From CAZIKB01 sp964539665 (GTDB taxonomy: Bacteria; Zhuqueibacterota; Zhuqueibacteria; Oceanimicrobiales; Oceanimicrobiaceae): a stretch of DNA of 26,832 nucleotides. Positions 1-7,876 of this stretch are shown here, piece after piece. Within the stretch, counting starts at the first letter, position 1; every line of letters starts with the position of its first letter. Made by a program: the position numbers and the translations under genes. The notes beneath the pieces are model-generated. The model saw nothing but the letters and a program-made list of their open reading frames with translations. It did no database searches and had not been told where the DNA came from. Location of the stretch: contig CAZIKB010000093.1 in assembly GCA_964539665.1 (NCBI GenBank), positions 1-26,832 of the forward strand, in the 5' to 3' direction.

Positions 1-47
1 ATTTGAATCCATATACCCTCCAACTTTTTTTTGATCTTAAGCATTAA

Positions 48-176
48 GCATAACGCAAGTTTCAGCCGCAGCGGGATTTCAAGGCACCTAACTTGCTGAC
101 AAAAATAAACTTTGAAAATGCACTGAACCAACCCAAAAAAACAGCGCCTCGCTGTCGGCTGGAAACGATGTTAGAA
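48..176 (-). other. attC recombination site, long VCR-like form
   Basis: On the minus strand the site opens with R'' TTCTAAC (176-170) and closes with R' GTTATGC (54-48). Spacers of about 4-6 nt follow, then inner arms L'' TTTCCAGCCGACAGCG (165-150) and L' CGCTGCGGCTGAA (73-61). The arms pair only if one C and one A in L'' are left unpaired. Such extrahelical bases, confined to L'', define strand choice in known attC sites. At 129 bp it is close in length to the site at 959-1079. It lies downstream of the 77-aa gene, where the attC of that cassette belongs. Confidence 0.8.
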
Positions 177-248
177 CCAGCGTTTATTTGGCAAATTCCC
201 GATACCTTTCACACAATAACAGATTCGAAACAAATAAGTTTTTTGGGT

Positions 249-482
249 TTACAGATTAACAGTAATGTCGGTTGCGCTGTACGAACCCCAATGAGCTACT
301 TCGGAACCGTCCACATAAACTTCGCCCTCTTCTCCATATTCGACGTCGAATTGTGCAATTCCGTTTGAGTCCGTATACTCGCTGTTCGTGATACCACCGG
401 TTAGTCCGCTAATACCTAGCGTTACACGGTGATCACTTACAGGTTCACCATCTCGCAGAACAGTAACTCGAATTGTGGGCAT
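249..482 (-). CDS. small Ig-like/carboxypeptidase-regulatory-like domain protein
   Basis: A 77-residue protein without signal peptide or membrane segment. It looks like a single small beta-sandwich: an opening strand MPTIRVTVLRDGEPV, then VTLGISGLTGG, a TDSNGIAQFDV turn-and-strand typical of CarboxypepD_reg/Ig-like folds, and a closing strand ending TDITVNL. The start has a strong ribosome site (AAAGGAG, 6-7 nt upstream). It lies 37 bp downstream of the 133-aa gene and both sit between attC sites 959-1079 and 48-176, so they form one two-gene cassette. No enzyme motif is visible. Function unknown; a binding or adaptor role is only a guess. Confidence 0.75.
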   Translation of the reverse strand: MPTIRVTVLRDGEPVSDHRVTLGISGLTGGITNSEYTDSNGIAQFDVEYGEEGEVYVDGSEVAHWGSYSATDITVNL

Positions 483-519
483 TGGATTCTCCTTTCTTAA
501 GATTAATCTTTTGTCTTAA

Positions 520-921
520 TCACGGCTTATACAATATGTTAATAATATGTACTTTAGAATGTGTGCTCACATATCCATCGAACGTGCCATTAGGACATAA
601 ATGTGGATCAAGTCCTTTTATTATATTCTTGTCTTTGTCCCAATCAAGTTCAAAGTTATCATCTAAATATGCTATGATTATACCGTGTGTAAAATCATCA
701 AACATTGCATGCTCGAAGCCCCAGAAATATTTTCTAGGTACACGTTCAGCTAACCAAATATAGTTAAAACTGTTTTTTCTTAAGGTATCGGTATGGCTTA
801 TTATTGCGGTAGGGTTGACCGGCCCTTTATACTCTTCATCACTGCCACACAAACACAATTTCTTGGCGTTGAAGATCTGTACCTTTAATTTATGAAACTG
901 CTTTTCTAATATTATGGCCAT
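520..921 (-). CDS. hypothetical cassette protein, 133 aa
   Basis: I do not recognise this family. The 133-residue protein is soluble in appearance and has no signal peptide. It carries a CLCG pair (about residues 23-26), an aromatic-rich middle (NYIWLAERVPRKYFWGFEHA), an acidic stretch ELDWDKDK, and a later Cys in DPHLCPNG. The start ATG has AAAGGAGCC upstream. It begins 38 bp after the R' box of attC 959-1079, the usual position of the first gene in an integron cassette. It is followed 37 bp later by the Ig-like gene. Joint carriage suggests a functional pair, but neither sequence says what they do. Confidence 0.75.
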   Translation of the reverse strand: MAIILEKQFHKLKVQIFNAKKLCLCGSDEEYKGPVNPTAIISHTDTLRKNSFNYIWLAERVPRKYFWGFEHAMFDDFTHGIIIAYLDDNFELDWDKDKNIIKGLDPHLCPNGTFDGYVSTHSKVHIINILYKP

Positions 922-958
922 TATAAGGGGCTCCTTTAGTTTAAGGATTTGGCCGTAG

Positions 959-1079
959 TTCTAACACCGCTGTCAGTGGCGCGCTTCCTGTTGAGTTTTT
1001 AAAAAGAACCGACCCTTCCGCTGCTGTCGAACCTGCAACGACGCCCCTGAAGCGCGTCCACTGAACTGGCATGTTAGAA
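959..1079 (-). other. attC recombination site, long VCR-like form
   Basis: Read on the minus strand: R'' TTCTAAC (1079-1073), then inner arm TCAGTGGACGCGC, a long variable loop, inner arm GCGCGCCACTGA, and R' GTTAGAA (965-959). The inner arms pair perfectly except for one extra A in L'' (GTGG-A-CGCGC), the attC hallmark. Length is 121 bp. The R'' context TTTTCTAAC is the exact complement of GTTAGAAAA at 1431-1423, the predicted start of the cassette that this site terminates. Confidence 0.88.
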
Positions 1080-1179
1080 AATAGCCCGGACTTTGTTTTG
1101 GCCACAGCGCTTGCCGAACCTCTGAACCGGTCGCTGAAACCGCACTGCAACATGAACTCTCAATTTGACTTTGATTCAA

Positions 1180-1272
1180 TTACCTTGCCTGTTGTTTAAA
1201 GGAATTGGTTTGCGCGGGGAAGATAGTTTCGGAAGCAGAGGGAGTAGAAGTCGCTTTCAGATTCGTGGTCAT
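1180..1272 (-). CDS. possible 30-aa peptide in a mini-cassette
   Basis: A short ATG-to-TAA reading frame encodes about 30 residues (MTTNLKATSTPSASE..., ending FKQQAR), preceded by AAGGAAGG about 9 nt upstream. It is the only reasonable reading frame in the predicted cassette 964-1430. The composition is Ser/Thr-rich and low in complexity, so it may not be translated. Cassettes without a recognisable gene are common in integrons. Confidence 0.25.
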   Translation of the reverse strand: MTTNLKATSTPSASETIFPAQTNSFKQQAR

Positions 1273-1424
1273 AACCGCAACCCTTCCTTTGTTATTTTCA
1301 GAGGAGACGGATTGTTCCCCATAATATGTTAAAATGTTACGCGCAAGTCAAGTAGAAAATGCCATTACAGGCTGAAAGTTCCTGTGCCTGATGGTCTCGC
1401 CAAAAGCGCTACCGAGCGTGCCTT

Positions 1425-1431
1425 TTCTAAC
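1425..1431 (-). other. predicted cassette boundary (R'-like core GTTAGAA)
   Basis: The minus strand reads GTTAGAAAA here. The same nine bases occur in complementary form as the R'' of attC 959-1079. That relation is expected of the two ends of one cassette, so recombination probably joined sequence 964-1430 at this point. The DNA to the right (1432-1577) shows no attC fold and would be the place for an attI-type primary site. An 11-bp inverted repeat (ATAATATGTTA, 1321-1331 and 1428-1438) also spans it. Confidence 0.5.
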
Positions 1432-1464
1432 ATATTATTGACCCGCATAATAACACCCCAAAAA

Positions 1465-1576
1465 GTGTCCATTATTAGGAACAAGTTTCCATATATAGAC
1501 ATTGTTCCTAATTTTAGGAACTTCTTGGTGTCTAATAATGGATACTTTTCATTTTGAGGTTCCTAATATTAGACAC
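1465..1576. repeat. cluster of four 18-bp palindromic boxes
   Basis: Four related 18-mers lie at 1465-1482 (GTGTCCATTATTAGGAAC), 1504-1521 (GTTCCTAATTTTAGGAAC), 1528-1545 (GTGTCTAATAATGGATAC) and 1559-1576 (GTTCCTAATATTAGACAC). Each is built from GTKYCYA-type half-sites facing each other across AT-rich centres. The boxes differ by half-site swaps, so they look like a set of protein-binding sites rather than copied DNA. They could be integrase accessory sites of an attI, operators, or the repeated ends of an IS21-like remnant. The sequence alone does not decide. Confidence 0.6.
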
Positions 1577-1677
1577 TTTTTTTTGTCCTTTTTCTTACAA
1601 TTCTTTATTCTAATCCCAAAGCTAAAACCTCTTTGTAAGGCAATTCCCAAACTCTATCATTTGTATTTGGTATTATT

Positions 1678-1809
1678 TCACCCCTGATTCCGCAGTACAT
1701 AGGCTTCCCCAGTGCGCGGACTGTAGTGTTTTGTACGAATAGCCTCTCGTACTTGCGTAAGCAGTTTCGAAGTGCTTGTACTGTCAGGATTTGGGCTTGA
1801 AAAAGTCAC
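1678..1809 (-). pseudogene. N-terminal fragment of an integron-type tyrosine integrase (intI remnant)
   Basis: A GTG-started frame of 43 codons contains KLLTQVREAIRTKHYSPRTG followed by EAYV. The pattern LLxQVRxAIRxxHYSxRTxxAY is the signature of the SAM-like N-terminal domain of IntI integrases, in contrast to XerC/XerD. The match stops after EAYV, where the family continues with W-I-R-R-F, and a stop codon follows shortly; the catalytic domain is absent from the window. A GGGAG ribosome site and a sigma70-type promoter (1872-1900) remain upstream. The fragment points the same way as the cassettes, as in the reverse integrons described in Treponema. Family assignment rests on this one motif. 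Confidence 0.6.
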
Positions 1810-1871
1810 GACCGCTCCCTGTCTGGTTAGACCACCAATTAATTTACCTTTTACGCCTCGAGAAGTTGTTA

Positions 1872-1900
1872 AAGATAAGCAATAAATTATGTAAAGTCAA
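1872..1900 (-). promoter_or_regulatory. sigma70-type promoter before the intI remnant
   Basis: Minus strand TTGACT, 17-nt spacer, TATCTT, followed by TAACAAC. The string TATCTTTAACAAC is identical to that in the promoters at 11295-11323 and 15230-15258. Confidence 0.65.
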
Positions 1901-1920
1901 GAAATAATGAAGTTATCAAC

Positions 1921-3252
1921 TTACATTGTAGTAAACAACTCTTTATCGATCAACTGGGGATTCCCTAAATATACAAATTGGATATTTTTGAAATACTGGT
2001 TAGCGACTCTTTGTACATCCTCTGCGGTTACATTTCTTAGTTTCTCTACCATTTTTTCGCCTGCCTGCCAGCCGGCGCCCGACAGTTCAAAACGCGCTAG
2101 AAATTGTCCCTGGGCCGTATTAGTTTCATTTGCCAGGTAAAACCTGGTCAGGTACATGTTGATTCTGTCTCGTAAATCCTTTTCAGCTACCGGTTCTCCC
2201 CGTAGTTTTTTGAGCTCGGCCAGCATGATTTTAACAGTCGAATCCGGATGAACGGATGTTGCGTAAACGCCGGCGTAGTTGGCAAAGTTATTTGCAATAA
2301 ACGCATCCGGGGCATAAGATAGATTCCGTTTCGTCCTGATTTCTTCATATAAGCGCCATTTCAAAATATTTATGGCCATGGTCATCGGATAATAATCAGG
2401 ATCCTTTTCGCTTGGGGCAGAAAATAGCCCCAGGATATAATTGGTTGGCAGATCTCGTTCCTCAATCTTTAAATCAGGAGTCGTGTGCTCAACCATAGCT
2501 GGGAATGTGGGCTGGTATTTACCCCTGGAAAGTTTGCCAAATGACTTAGCCACTTTTTCCCTTAAGTTTTCAATATCCACATTGCCAACCACTAATAGCA
2601 GCAATTTCGACTTTTTAAGGCTTTTCTTTAAATAGGAATTCATCTGCTTCATAGTGATCTTGCTGATTGATTCCCCGACGCCCGCTGGATTGAATTGATA
2701 GGGATGCCCGCGATAAAATTGTTCTTCAGCGATTGCTCTTATATAAGAATCGGGCGTGTCCTTTCGCTGCCGTATTTGCGCCAGCATCCGTTCTCTGGCG
2801 ACTTCTGTCCTTTCATCATAAAAAGTTGTTTTCATTACAAATTCGGAGTAAACTTCCCACACTTCGTCAAAATATTGCCGGGTGCAGCGCATGCTCAAAA
2901 CTGTAAAATTTTTCACCGCAACACTCGACAGCTCAGCGCCTATCCCTGCAAAAATTTTATGCCAGCTATCATCAGCGAATTTTTTGTCTTTTAATGTGAC
3001 AGAATTAAAAATGAATTGTTCAATTCCCTGATTTTCACTGGTCAAATTTAAAACACCGCCCTTAATATAAAGCTGTACCGTAATGATCTCGTTTGCCGTA
3101 TTCTGTTTGAAGATCACTTTCAGGTCTTTTACAAGAAACTCTTCCGTAGTTCCGGACTCATTCACAGCCCGCAGAAGACTTCCAGGATTCAGTGCTATGA
3201 ACAGAATAATGAAAAATAACATATACTTCATTTTATCTCTTAGCGTCAGCAT
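1921..3252 (-). CDS. M16-family peptidase homologue, catalytically inactive partner
   Basis: A 443-residue exported protein whose hydrophobic N-terminus (MKYMLFFIILFIALNPGSLL) is a signal peptide. The overall M16 (insulinase/processing peptidase) fold is recognisable, including the LLLLVVGNVDIENL strand and the YLTRFYLANETNTAQGQF region. Where the zinc motif HxxEH should stand the sequence is QFIFN (in NQGIEQFIFNSV), so metal binding is lost. The start at 3252 is supported by AAAGGAAA. It lies 13 bp after the active M16 gene and its ribosome site overlaps that gene's stop codon. Active/inactive M16 pairs usually form a clam-shell heterodimer, with the inactive half helping to hold substrate; a periplasmic complex is inferred here. 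Confidence 0.9.
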   Translation of the reverse strand: MLTLRDKMKYMLFFIILFIALNPGSLLRAVNESGTTEEFLVKDLKVIFKQNTANEIITVQLYIKGGVLNLTSENQGIEQFIFNSVTLKDKKFADDSWHKIFAGIGAELSSVAVKNFTVLSMRCTRQYFDEVWEVYSEFVMKTTFYDERTEVARERMLAQIRQRKDTPDSYIRAIAEEQFYRGHPYQFNPAGVGESISKITMKQMNSYLKKSLKKSKLLLLVVGNVDIENLREKVAKSFGKLSRGKYQPTFPAMVEHTTPDLKIEERDLPTNYILGLFSAPSEKDPDYYPMTMAINILKWRLYEEIRTKRNLSYAPDAFIANNFANYAGVYATSVHPDSTVKIMLAELKKLRGEPVAEKDLRDRINMYLTRFYLANETNTAQGQFLARFELSGAGWQAGEKMVEKLRNVTAEDVQRVANQYFKNIQFVYLGNPQLIDKELFTTM

Positions 3253-3265
3253 ATAAAAATTTCCT

Positions 3266-4624
3266 TTAGTGGAGTTCGAGCTTTTCCTTATCTTCAGGGG
3301 ATATTAAAATTCCCATAACATAAGGTGCATTTTGAATGTATTTTTTAACAAAGTCTTTGATGTCTTCACGGGTTACTTTTTTTATATTTTCTATATAGTC
3401 GAGGTAGTAATCCAGTCCGCCAGTGACGCTCCACCAGAAACCAACAGCCTGAGCGTATGTGGAGGGGCGCTCCCAGTCGTATTTATCTTCGACTTCCAGG
3501 TTGGTTTTGGCAAATTCAATTTGTTCATCCGTGAAATATTCCGGGTCGATAAGATATTTGATTTCTTCGAACAGGGCTTTTCTGGCCTGAGGAAATTTCT
3601 CCGCTGTGGTTTGTGCAATAATCGTTATAGGACCTTTGTGGGCTAATGTGAGATAAGAAAAATATACACTGGTAAACAATCCGCTACCCGTAAGGATTCT
3701 CGGAAATTTCGAATTTTGTTTCATGATGTAGCTGAATACATCGGCGGTATAGGTAGCTTTCGTGTTGATGGAAACGCTCGGACCCTGCCAGCGAATCAGC
3801 ATTGTCACCGCATTAACAGGCTTTTCCACAATCACGGTTTCATTTTTTTCTAAAGGAGGATGATATGGAATGATTTCATCTGCAAACGGATCTTCTGCAA
3901 AAGGATTTGGCCGCCTTTCCCAATCACTAAAGTATTCTTCTGCCAGTTGAAAAACCTCCTCATGTTTCACATCTCCGGCCACGAAGAGTGCAGAGTTGTT
4001 TGGAATGTAGTATTTTTGCTGAATCGTACGCATTTTATGCTCGTCGGCAGCGAGGATGACTTCGCGATTACCCGCGATATTTTTGCGGCTGAAATATTCG
4101 TACCACAACTTTTGGTCAACAGCACTATTGAGATGGAAAAAAGGATTAGATTCATTTCGGTCGTACTCGTCCATGACCACAAGTTTTTCTCTTTCCAGTT
4201 CATCCTGAAGAAACAACGGCGTCGTTATGGCTGCTTTCATAAATTTCATACCAGGACTGATGCTGTCCTTTAATACAGTAAAATAGTAGTTTACCCTCTC
4301 CTCGCTTGTCGTGGCGTTATAGGTCATACCTAATTCCCGGGTGCGTTCCAAAAATCTTTCCTGATGCGGAATCGATGCGTTCGCCTTGAAAAACATGTGT
4401 TCAAAAAGGTGCGACAGTCCATCAAATTCCGGGGGTTCAGTAAACGCACCGCTTCTGACGTCGATCTCAATCGTGACCAGAGGCACGGTTGAGTTTTCTA
4501 TAACAATTACTTCCAGGCCGTTAGTTAATGTGGTGTGGTGGAGCGCACCGGTTTGGTCGGCGCCCAAAAGTGGCTTCAAGCACCAGAGAAAGGCTAAACA
4601 AATAATAATCAATTTTCGTAACAT
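3266..4624 (-). CDS. M16-family zinc peptidase, active subunit
   Basis: A 452-residue secreted or periplasmic peptidase. I chose the ATG at 4624, giving MLRKLIIICLAFLWCLKPLLGA as a clean signal peptide with AGGTG 7 nt upstream. The frame is open to 4762, but the extra residues look non-native. The inverted zinc motif HLFEH is at residues 72-76 and the third ligand Glu lies in MDEYDR at about residue 153, matching the HxxEHx76E spacing of the family. A C-terminal M16C-like half follows, with the MLIRWQGP strand and the YDWERPSTYAQAVGFWW segment. It forms a two-gene operon with the inactive partner. Likely role: degrading peptides in the periplasm. Confidence 0.92.
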   Translation of the reverse strand: MLRKLIIICLAFLWCLKPLLGADQTGALHHTTLTNGLEVIVIENSTVPLVTIEIDVRSGAFTEPPEFDGLSHLFEHMFFKANASIPHQERFLERTRELGMTYNATTSEERVNYYFTVLKDSISPGMKFMKAAITTPLFLQDELEREKLVVMDEYDRNESNPFFHLNSAVDQKLWYEYFSRKNIAGNREVILAADEHKMRTIQQKYYIPNNSALFVAGDVKHEEVFQLAEEYFSDWERRPNPFAEDPFADEIIPYHPPLEKNETVIVEKPVNAVTMLIRWQGPSVSINTKATYTADVFSYIMKQNSKFPRILTGSGLFTSVYFSYLTLAHKGPITIIAQTTAEKFPQARKALFEEIKYLIDPEYFTDEQIEFAKTNLEVEDKYDWERPSTYAQAVGFWWSVTGGLDYYLDYIENIKKVTREDIKDFVKKYIQNAPYVMGILISPEDKEKLELH

Positions 4625-5198
4625 GCATTCACCTGTTTGGATAATGTGCAGCATCTGAGTTGACATTTTTGCAGTCAGCAAGCGCAGATGCTTTACCTGA
4701 TATGATAAATTAGTTTTTGAGTTATTGCCCTCATATGCTCTCAGGCAGAGATGGAGCGGCATCGGTTAGACTCAACGATCTTCTTTATCGGAACATGGAG
4801 CATTTTTGTAAACAATTATATTTTTCAAACTACACCATAAGCCTACAAACGTACGGCAGGATTTTGATCCGTCAGAAAGTTTATCAGGCCAATCAGCATA
4901 CTTACATTTAAGGTCACAAAACTGCATTTTAATAATTCCGGCTCAATACTAACCTGAATTATTCACCACGGAAACACACGGAATAACACGGATAATATAA
5001 AAACTGTAACTTAGTCGTGCATGAATCAAAGACAATATTTTTAAGATTTCTTTAATACTCATCATGTAACCGATAGATTTTCAGTGTCTTTTTCCGTTTC
5101 ACCTTTGACGTTTTACTCGCGCTTTAACGCATTAGGAATTAATCAGGCTAATTATTATTTCGATTAGTTTTATAACATCTTCAATATTTTCAGAAAAT
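4625..5198. other. gene-free stretch with short CACGGA repeats
   Basis: I see no credible gene in these 574 bases. At about 4963-4995 there is a short run of CACGGAA-type repeats (ACCACGGAAACACACGGAA), which I take for a dispersed low-complexity element. The stretch near 5130-5190 is AT-rich with weak inverted repeats and no clear terminator. The promoter of the M16 pair should lie near 4640-4760, but no box pair stands out. Confidence 0.5.
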
Positions 5199-6650
5199 TT
5201 AACATGTTACATACTCATTATGAAAATTTATCCACTCCGGCAGCACTTTTTCTATCAGTTTCTTTGGTGGCAAAAACGCTATTCTCAAATGGTGTGTGCC
5301 CGCTTTCTGACCAAAACCGGCGCCATTGACCGTACATAATCCTGTATTTTCCAGCAGGTTCATGCAATAATCAAAGTCCGTTGTTCCTGCCGGTAACTTA
5401 TTGAGTCGCGGAAAGAGATACATTGCACCGGTCCTGCCGAAACATTCGACGGAATCCATCTGCTTGAATCCCTCACGGAGCATGGTGGCTTTTTCATTCA
5501 GCTCATTCAGAATGGAGTGTTTTTCCCCGACAAATTGAGCATACGGTTCGCTTCCCTGTTCAGGAGAATTTACCATCAGGTAAACCAGGAGCTGACCAAC
5601 AGTATTGGAACATAAGGATACGGAAGCTTGTTTCAGAATGATCTCGGTCACAGATACATCCGTTCCCAGGGCCTTTGGAGGATTTCTCAACTCGAGGTAG
5701 CCGCCCCGATGACCGCACTCTCCATAAAATCCCTTTGATACGCTGTGCAGGCTGAACAACGGAACTTCTTCTTCTCTTAAAACCTTTGCAAAGGATACAA
5801 ACTTTGCACCGTAAACATTTTCCTGATATACTTCATCGGCTATAATGACAATGTCGTTTTCCTTTGCAAAGTCAATCACCTCTCTGATGGTCTTTTCATC
5901 GAGAATTGCGCCTGTCGGATTTCCAGGATTAATTACTACAATTCCCTTTACAGTGACTCCGTCTTTTCTGGCGGAATTTAATGACTCTTCAAGTAAGGCC
6001 CTGTTAAATACCCAGCCATTATCCTCATCTGGATAGTAGTTGACCTGGACTCCGCCGCAATTTTTTATGGTCGCGGAATAAAGCGGATACTGGGGAATCG
6101 GGATCATGATTCCATCTTTTTTGTCGGCAATCAGCAGACTTATGATGTACCGGGCACCCTCGCTAGCCCCATTTGTAACGAATATATTATCCGGAATTGA
6201 ACTCACACCGGACGAAGTATCAAAACCGTCTCTCTTATCGATGAACCGCGCTATCGCTTCTCTTATAAAAAGAGGGCCATTGCTCTCTGAATACGCACCC
6301 AGGCCGCTTTCCATTTTAGCCAGATATTTTTCACTTAAATCGAGAACATAGTCTGAAATGAAATCCGTGTTTTTGAATCCACTCAATGCACTGAAGTTAT
6401 TTTTCAATATATCATTTAAGCGTCTCTCACGCCCGATCTTTGCCGGATCCTCAACCAGACCCAGAACCTGCCGGTAAAAAGTAATTGGATTTTGACCAAG
6501 CGCTTGCGGATTGCCAATGTTGCATGGGATGGTTACCATTCCCTGCTTTTTCAATTCAGCGGCTCTTTTGGGAATGGGACCTCTTACGGCATATTCCATC
6601 TCCAGAATATTTTGATTTACCGCTAAATGTGATTGTCGGGTAGCGTGCAT
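5199..6650 (-). CDS. PLP-dependent class I/II aminotransferase, alanine-transaminase-like
   Basis: A 483-residue cytosolic enzyme. The opening MEYAVRGPIPKRAAELKKQG and CNIGNPQALGQNPITFYRQV are characteristic of the long alanine/glutamate:pyruvate aminotransferases of eukaryotic ALT type. PLP fold landmarks are NPGNPTG (241-247), ADEVYQ (271-276) and the Schiff-base lysine Lys306 in SVSKGFYGECGHRGG. The likely reaction is alanine + 2-oxoglutarate to pyruvate + glutamate. The start follows AAAGGAGGT about 10 nt upstream. It seems to be transcribed alone, between a terminator-like hairpin upstream and the M16 pair. A preference for another small amino acid cannot be excluded. Confidence 0.92.
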   Translation of the reverse strand: MHATRQSHLAVNQNILEMEYAVRGPIPKRAAELKKQGMVTIPCNIGNPQALGQNPITFYRQVLGLVEDPAKIGRERRLNDILKNNFSALSGFKNTDFISDYVLDLSEKYLAKMESGLGAYSESNGPLFIREAIARFIDKRDGFDTSSGVSSIPDNIFVTNGASEGARYIISLLIADKKDGIMIPIPQYPLYSATIKNCGGVQVNYYPDEDNGWVFNRALLEESLNSARKDGVTVKGIVVINPGNPTGAILDEKTIREVIDFAKENDIVIIADEVYQENVYGAKFVSFAKVLREEEVPLFSLHSVSKGFYGECGHRGGYLELRNPPKALGTDVSVTEIILKQASVSLCSNTVGQLLVYLMVNSPEQGSEPYAQFVGEKHSILNELNEKATMLREGFKQMDSVECFGRTGAMYLFPRLNKLPAGTTDFDYCMNLLENTGLCTVNGAGFGQKAGTHHLRIAFLPPKKLIEKVLPEWINFHNEYVTC

Positions 6651-6691
6651 TCCTGATACCTCCTTTGATAGTTAAAATATAGACTTTTGCA

Positions 6692-6734
6692 TGACCGAAA
6701 AAGGGTAAGTCAATGGCCTCTGTCACTGACTTAC
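6692..6734 (-). terminator. Rho-independent terminator after the lipoprotein gene
   Basis: On the minus strand an 8-bp perfect stem, GTAAGTCA (6734-6727) and TGACTTAC (6712-6705), is followed by CCCTTTTTC. It lies about 50 bp past the lipoprotein stop codon and before the aminotransferase start. Confidence 0.55.
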
Positions 6735-6786
6735 TAAACTATCATTTAATTGTCATTAAGTCAATAATTCGGAACCATTCTACTCA

Positions 6787-7833
6787 TTAATGACTCAGGT
6801 TTTTTATCAGCACTCTTGCTATGGCCTGTGATACTTTCCACATCTTCTCTTCATTTGGTGTATTGAATGATTTCGGCATTTGAGCGGAAATTGTCCGCTT
6901 ACTAAGAGCCGAGTCGCTATCGATATAATATGTATTCCCGCTCAAATTAGTGAGCTTAAGTTCGAAATTGTTGAAATTTATATTGATAGTTACTGTTTCC
7001 CCTTCTGCGGACATCTCCATGTCAAGCGGGCCAGTTATATTCTGACGAACGATACCGGTGTCTGCAATCATATGATATTCAATTGCAAGCTGGGCAGAAA
7101 TATCCATATTGATTATTGTGCCTTGCATTGTCATCGTGCCTGTCATAGTTATGTCGTTTGCCTGTTCCAATCGAATGGCATTGCGGATTCCGAACGGCAG
7201 AGATATGTTTTCATGGCCCACAACAAAAAATTTTGCTCTCGCATTGAGGTCAATATTTGACTGGACTCCACTTGCGCCGAACTCACTTATTAGCAGCTTA
7301 GTCATGTCCATTTTAGGGGCTGTTTCCCACGAATCGCCAACTTCCAGATTCGATTTGATGTAGATGGGATTCTCAACTTCCAGGTAGCTGCCATCGCTCA
7401 ATTTCAATGCTTTAATATAAACTGCTTCTGCATCTTTCATGAAGTAACGACTGGTATCAGCAATTACCTGTCCCTCCATATCTGATATATCAACTATGGG
7501 ATAAAGTGGAAGCGTGCCACTGCTCAATGGGATATTAGTTAGAGTAAGAACCTTGAGCATGCCAGTAGCAGGTGCATTCGTAGTTTCATCTACTTTAGGA
7601 TACCCTGGGATGACCGCCTTGATATGCATACTTGCTGAACCACTGTAATAGCATGTGTAGCCTTCCTGTAATGGAAAATAGTCGCCGGTGTAGGTTGTAC
7701 CTTTAGCTTCTGTAAGGTTTACAGTATAGTCATCGACGTAGGAAAAGGGATTGTCATCGCTATTATTACATCCTGTTAAAAATATAATTAAACCTAAGGT
7801 TAGTGCCATAAAAACAACGATTAAGTGTTTCAT
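6787..7833 (-). CDS. hypothetical exported lipoprotein, 348 aa
   Basis: A typical type II signal peptide ends in the lipobox FLTGC, with the lipidated cysteine at residue 22, followed by Asn/Ser/Asp. The mature part is rich in beta strands and alternating polar residues (for example MTGTMTMQGTIINMDISAQL). It contains the segment DYFPLQEGYTCYYSG, seen in other lipoproteins of unknown function in this bacterial group. No catalytic motif is visible. The start has AAGGAGG placed ideally. It lies 43 bp after the cobalamin-radical-SAM gene and is probably the last gene of that operon, ended by the hairpin at 6692-6734. It may be an outer-membrane-attached beta-barrel-like or ligand-binding protein; function unknown. 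Confidence 0.85.
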   Translation of the reverse strand: MKHLIVVFMALTLGLIIFLTGCNNSDDNPFSYVDDYTVNLTEAKGTTYTGDYFPLQEGYTCYYSGSASMHIKAVIPGYPKVDETTNAPATGMLKVLTLTNIPLSSGTLPLYPIVDISDMEGQVIADTSRYFMKDAEAVYIKALKLSDGSYLEVENPIYIKSNLEVGDSWETAPKMDMTKLLISEFGASGVQSNIDLNARAKFFVVGHENISLPFGIRNAIRLEQANDITMTGTMTMQGTIINMDISAQLAIEYHMIADTGIVRQNITGPLDMEMSAEGETVTININFNNFELKLTNLSGNTYYIDSDSALSKRTISAQMPKSFNTPNEEKMWKVSQAIARVLIKNLSH

Positions 7834-7876
7834 AAAACCTCCTTAAAAGATGCATCGTTATACTATAGTAAATTCA

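Noticed and set aside
941..1179. Two overlapping 68-70 codon minus frames
   Set aside because: They run straight through the attC at 959-1079; open frames inside long attC sites are common and no ribosome site supports them.
1321..1438. Inverted repeat ATAATATGTTA/TAACATATTAT as another attC
   Set aside because: No inner arms or spacer symmetry were found between the outer arms; only the GTTAGAA boundary is supported.
4625..4762. N-terminal extension of the active M16 peptidase
   Set aside because: The internal ATG at 4624 has a ribosome site and gives a proper signal peptide; the extension would bury it.
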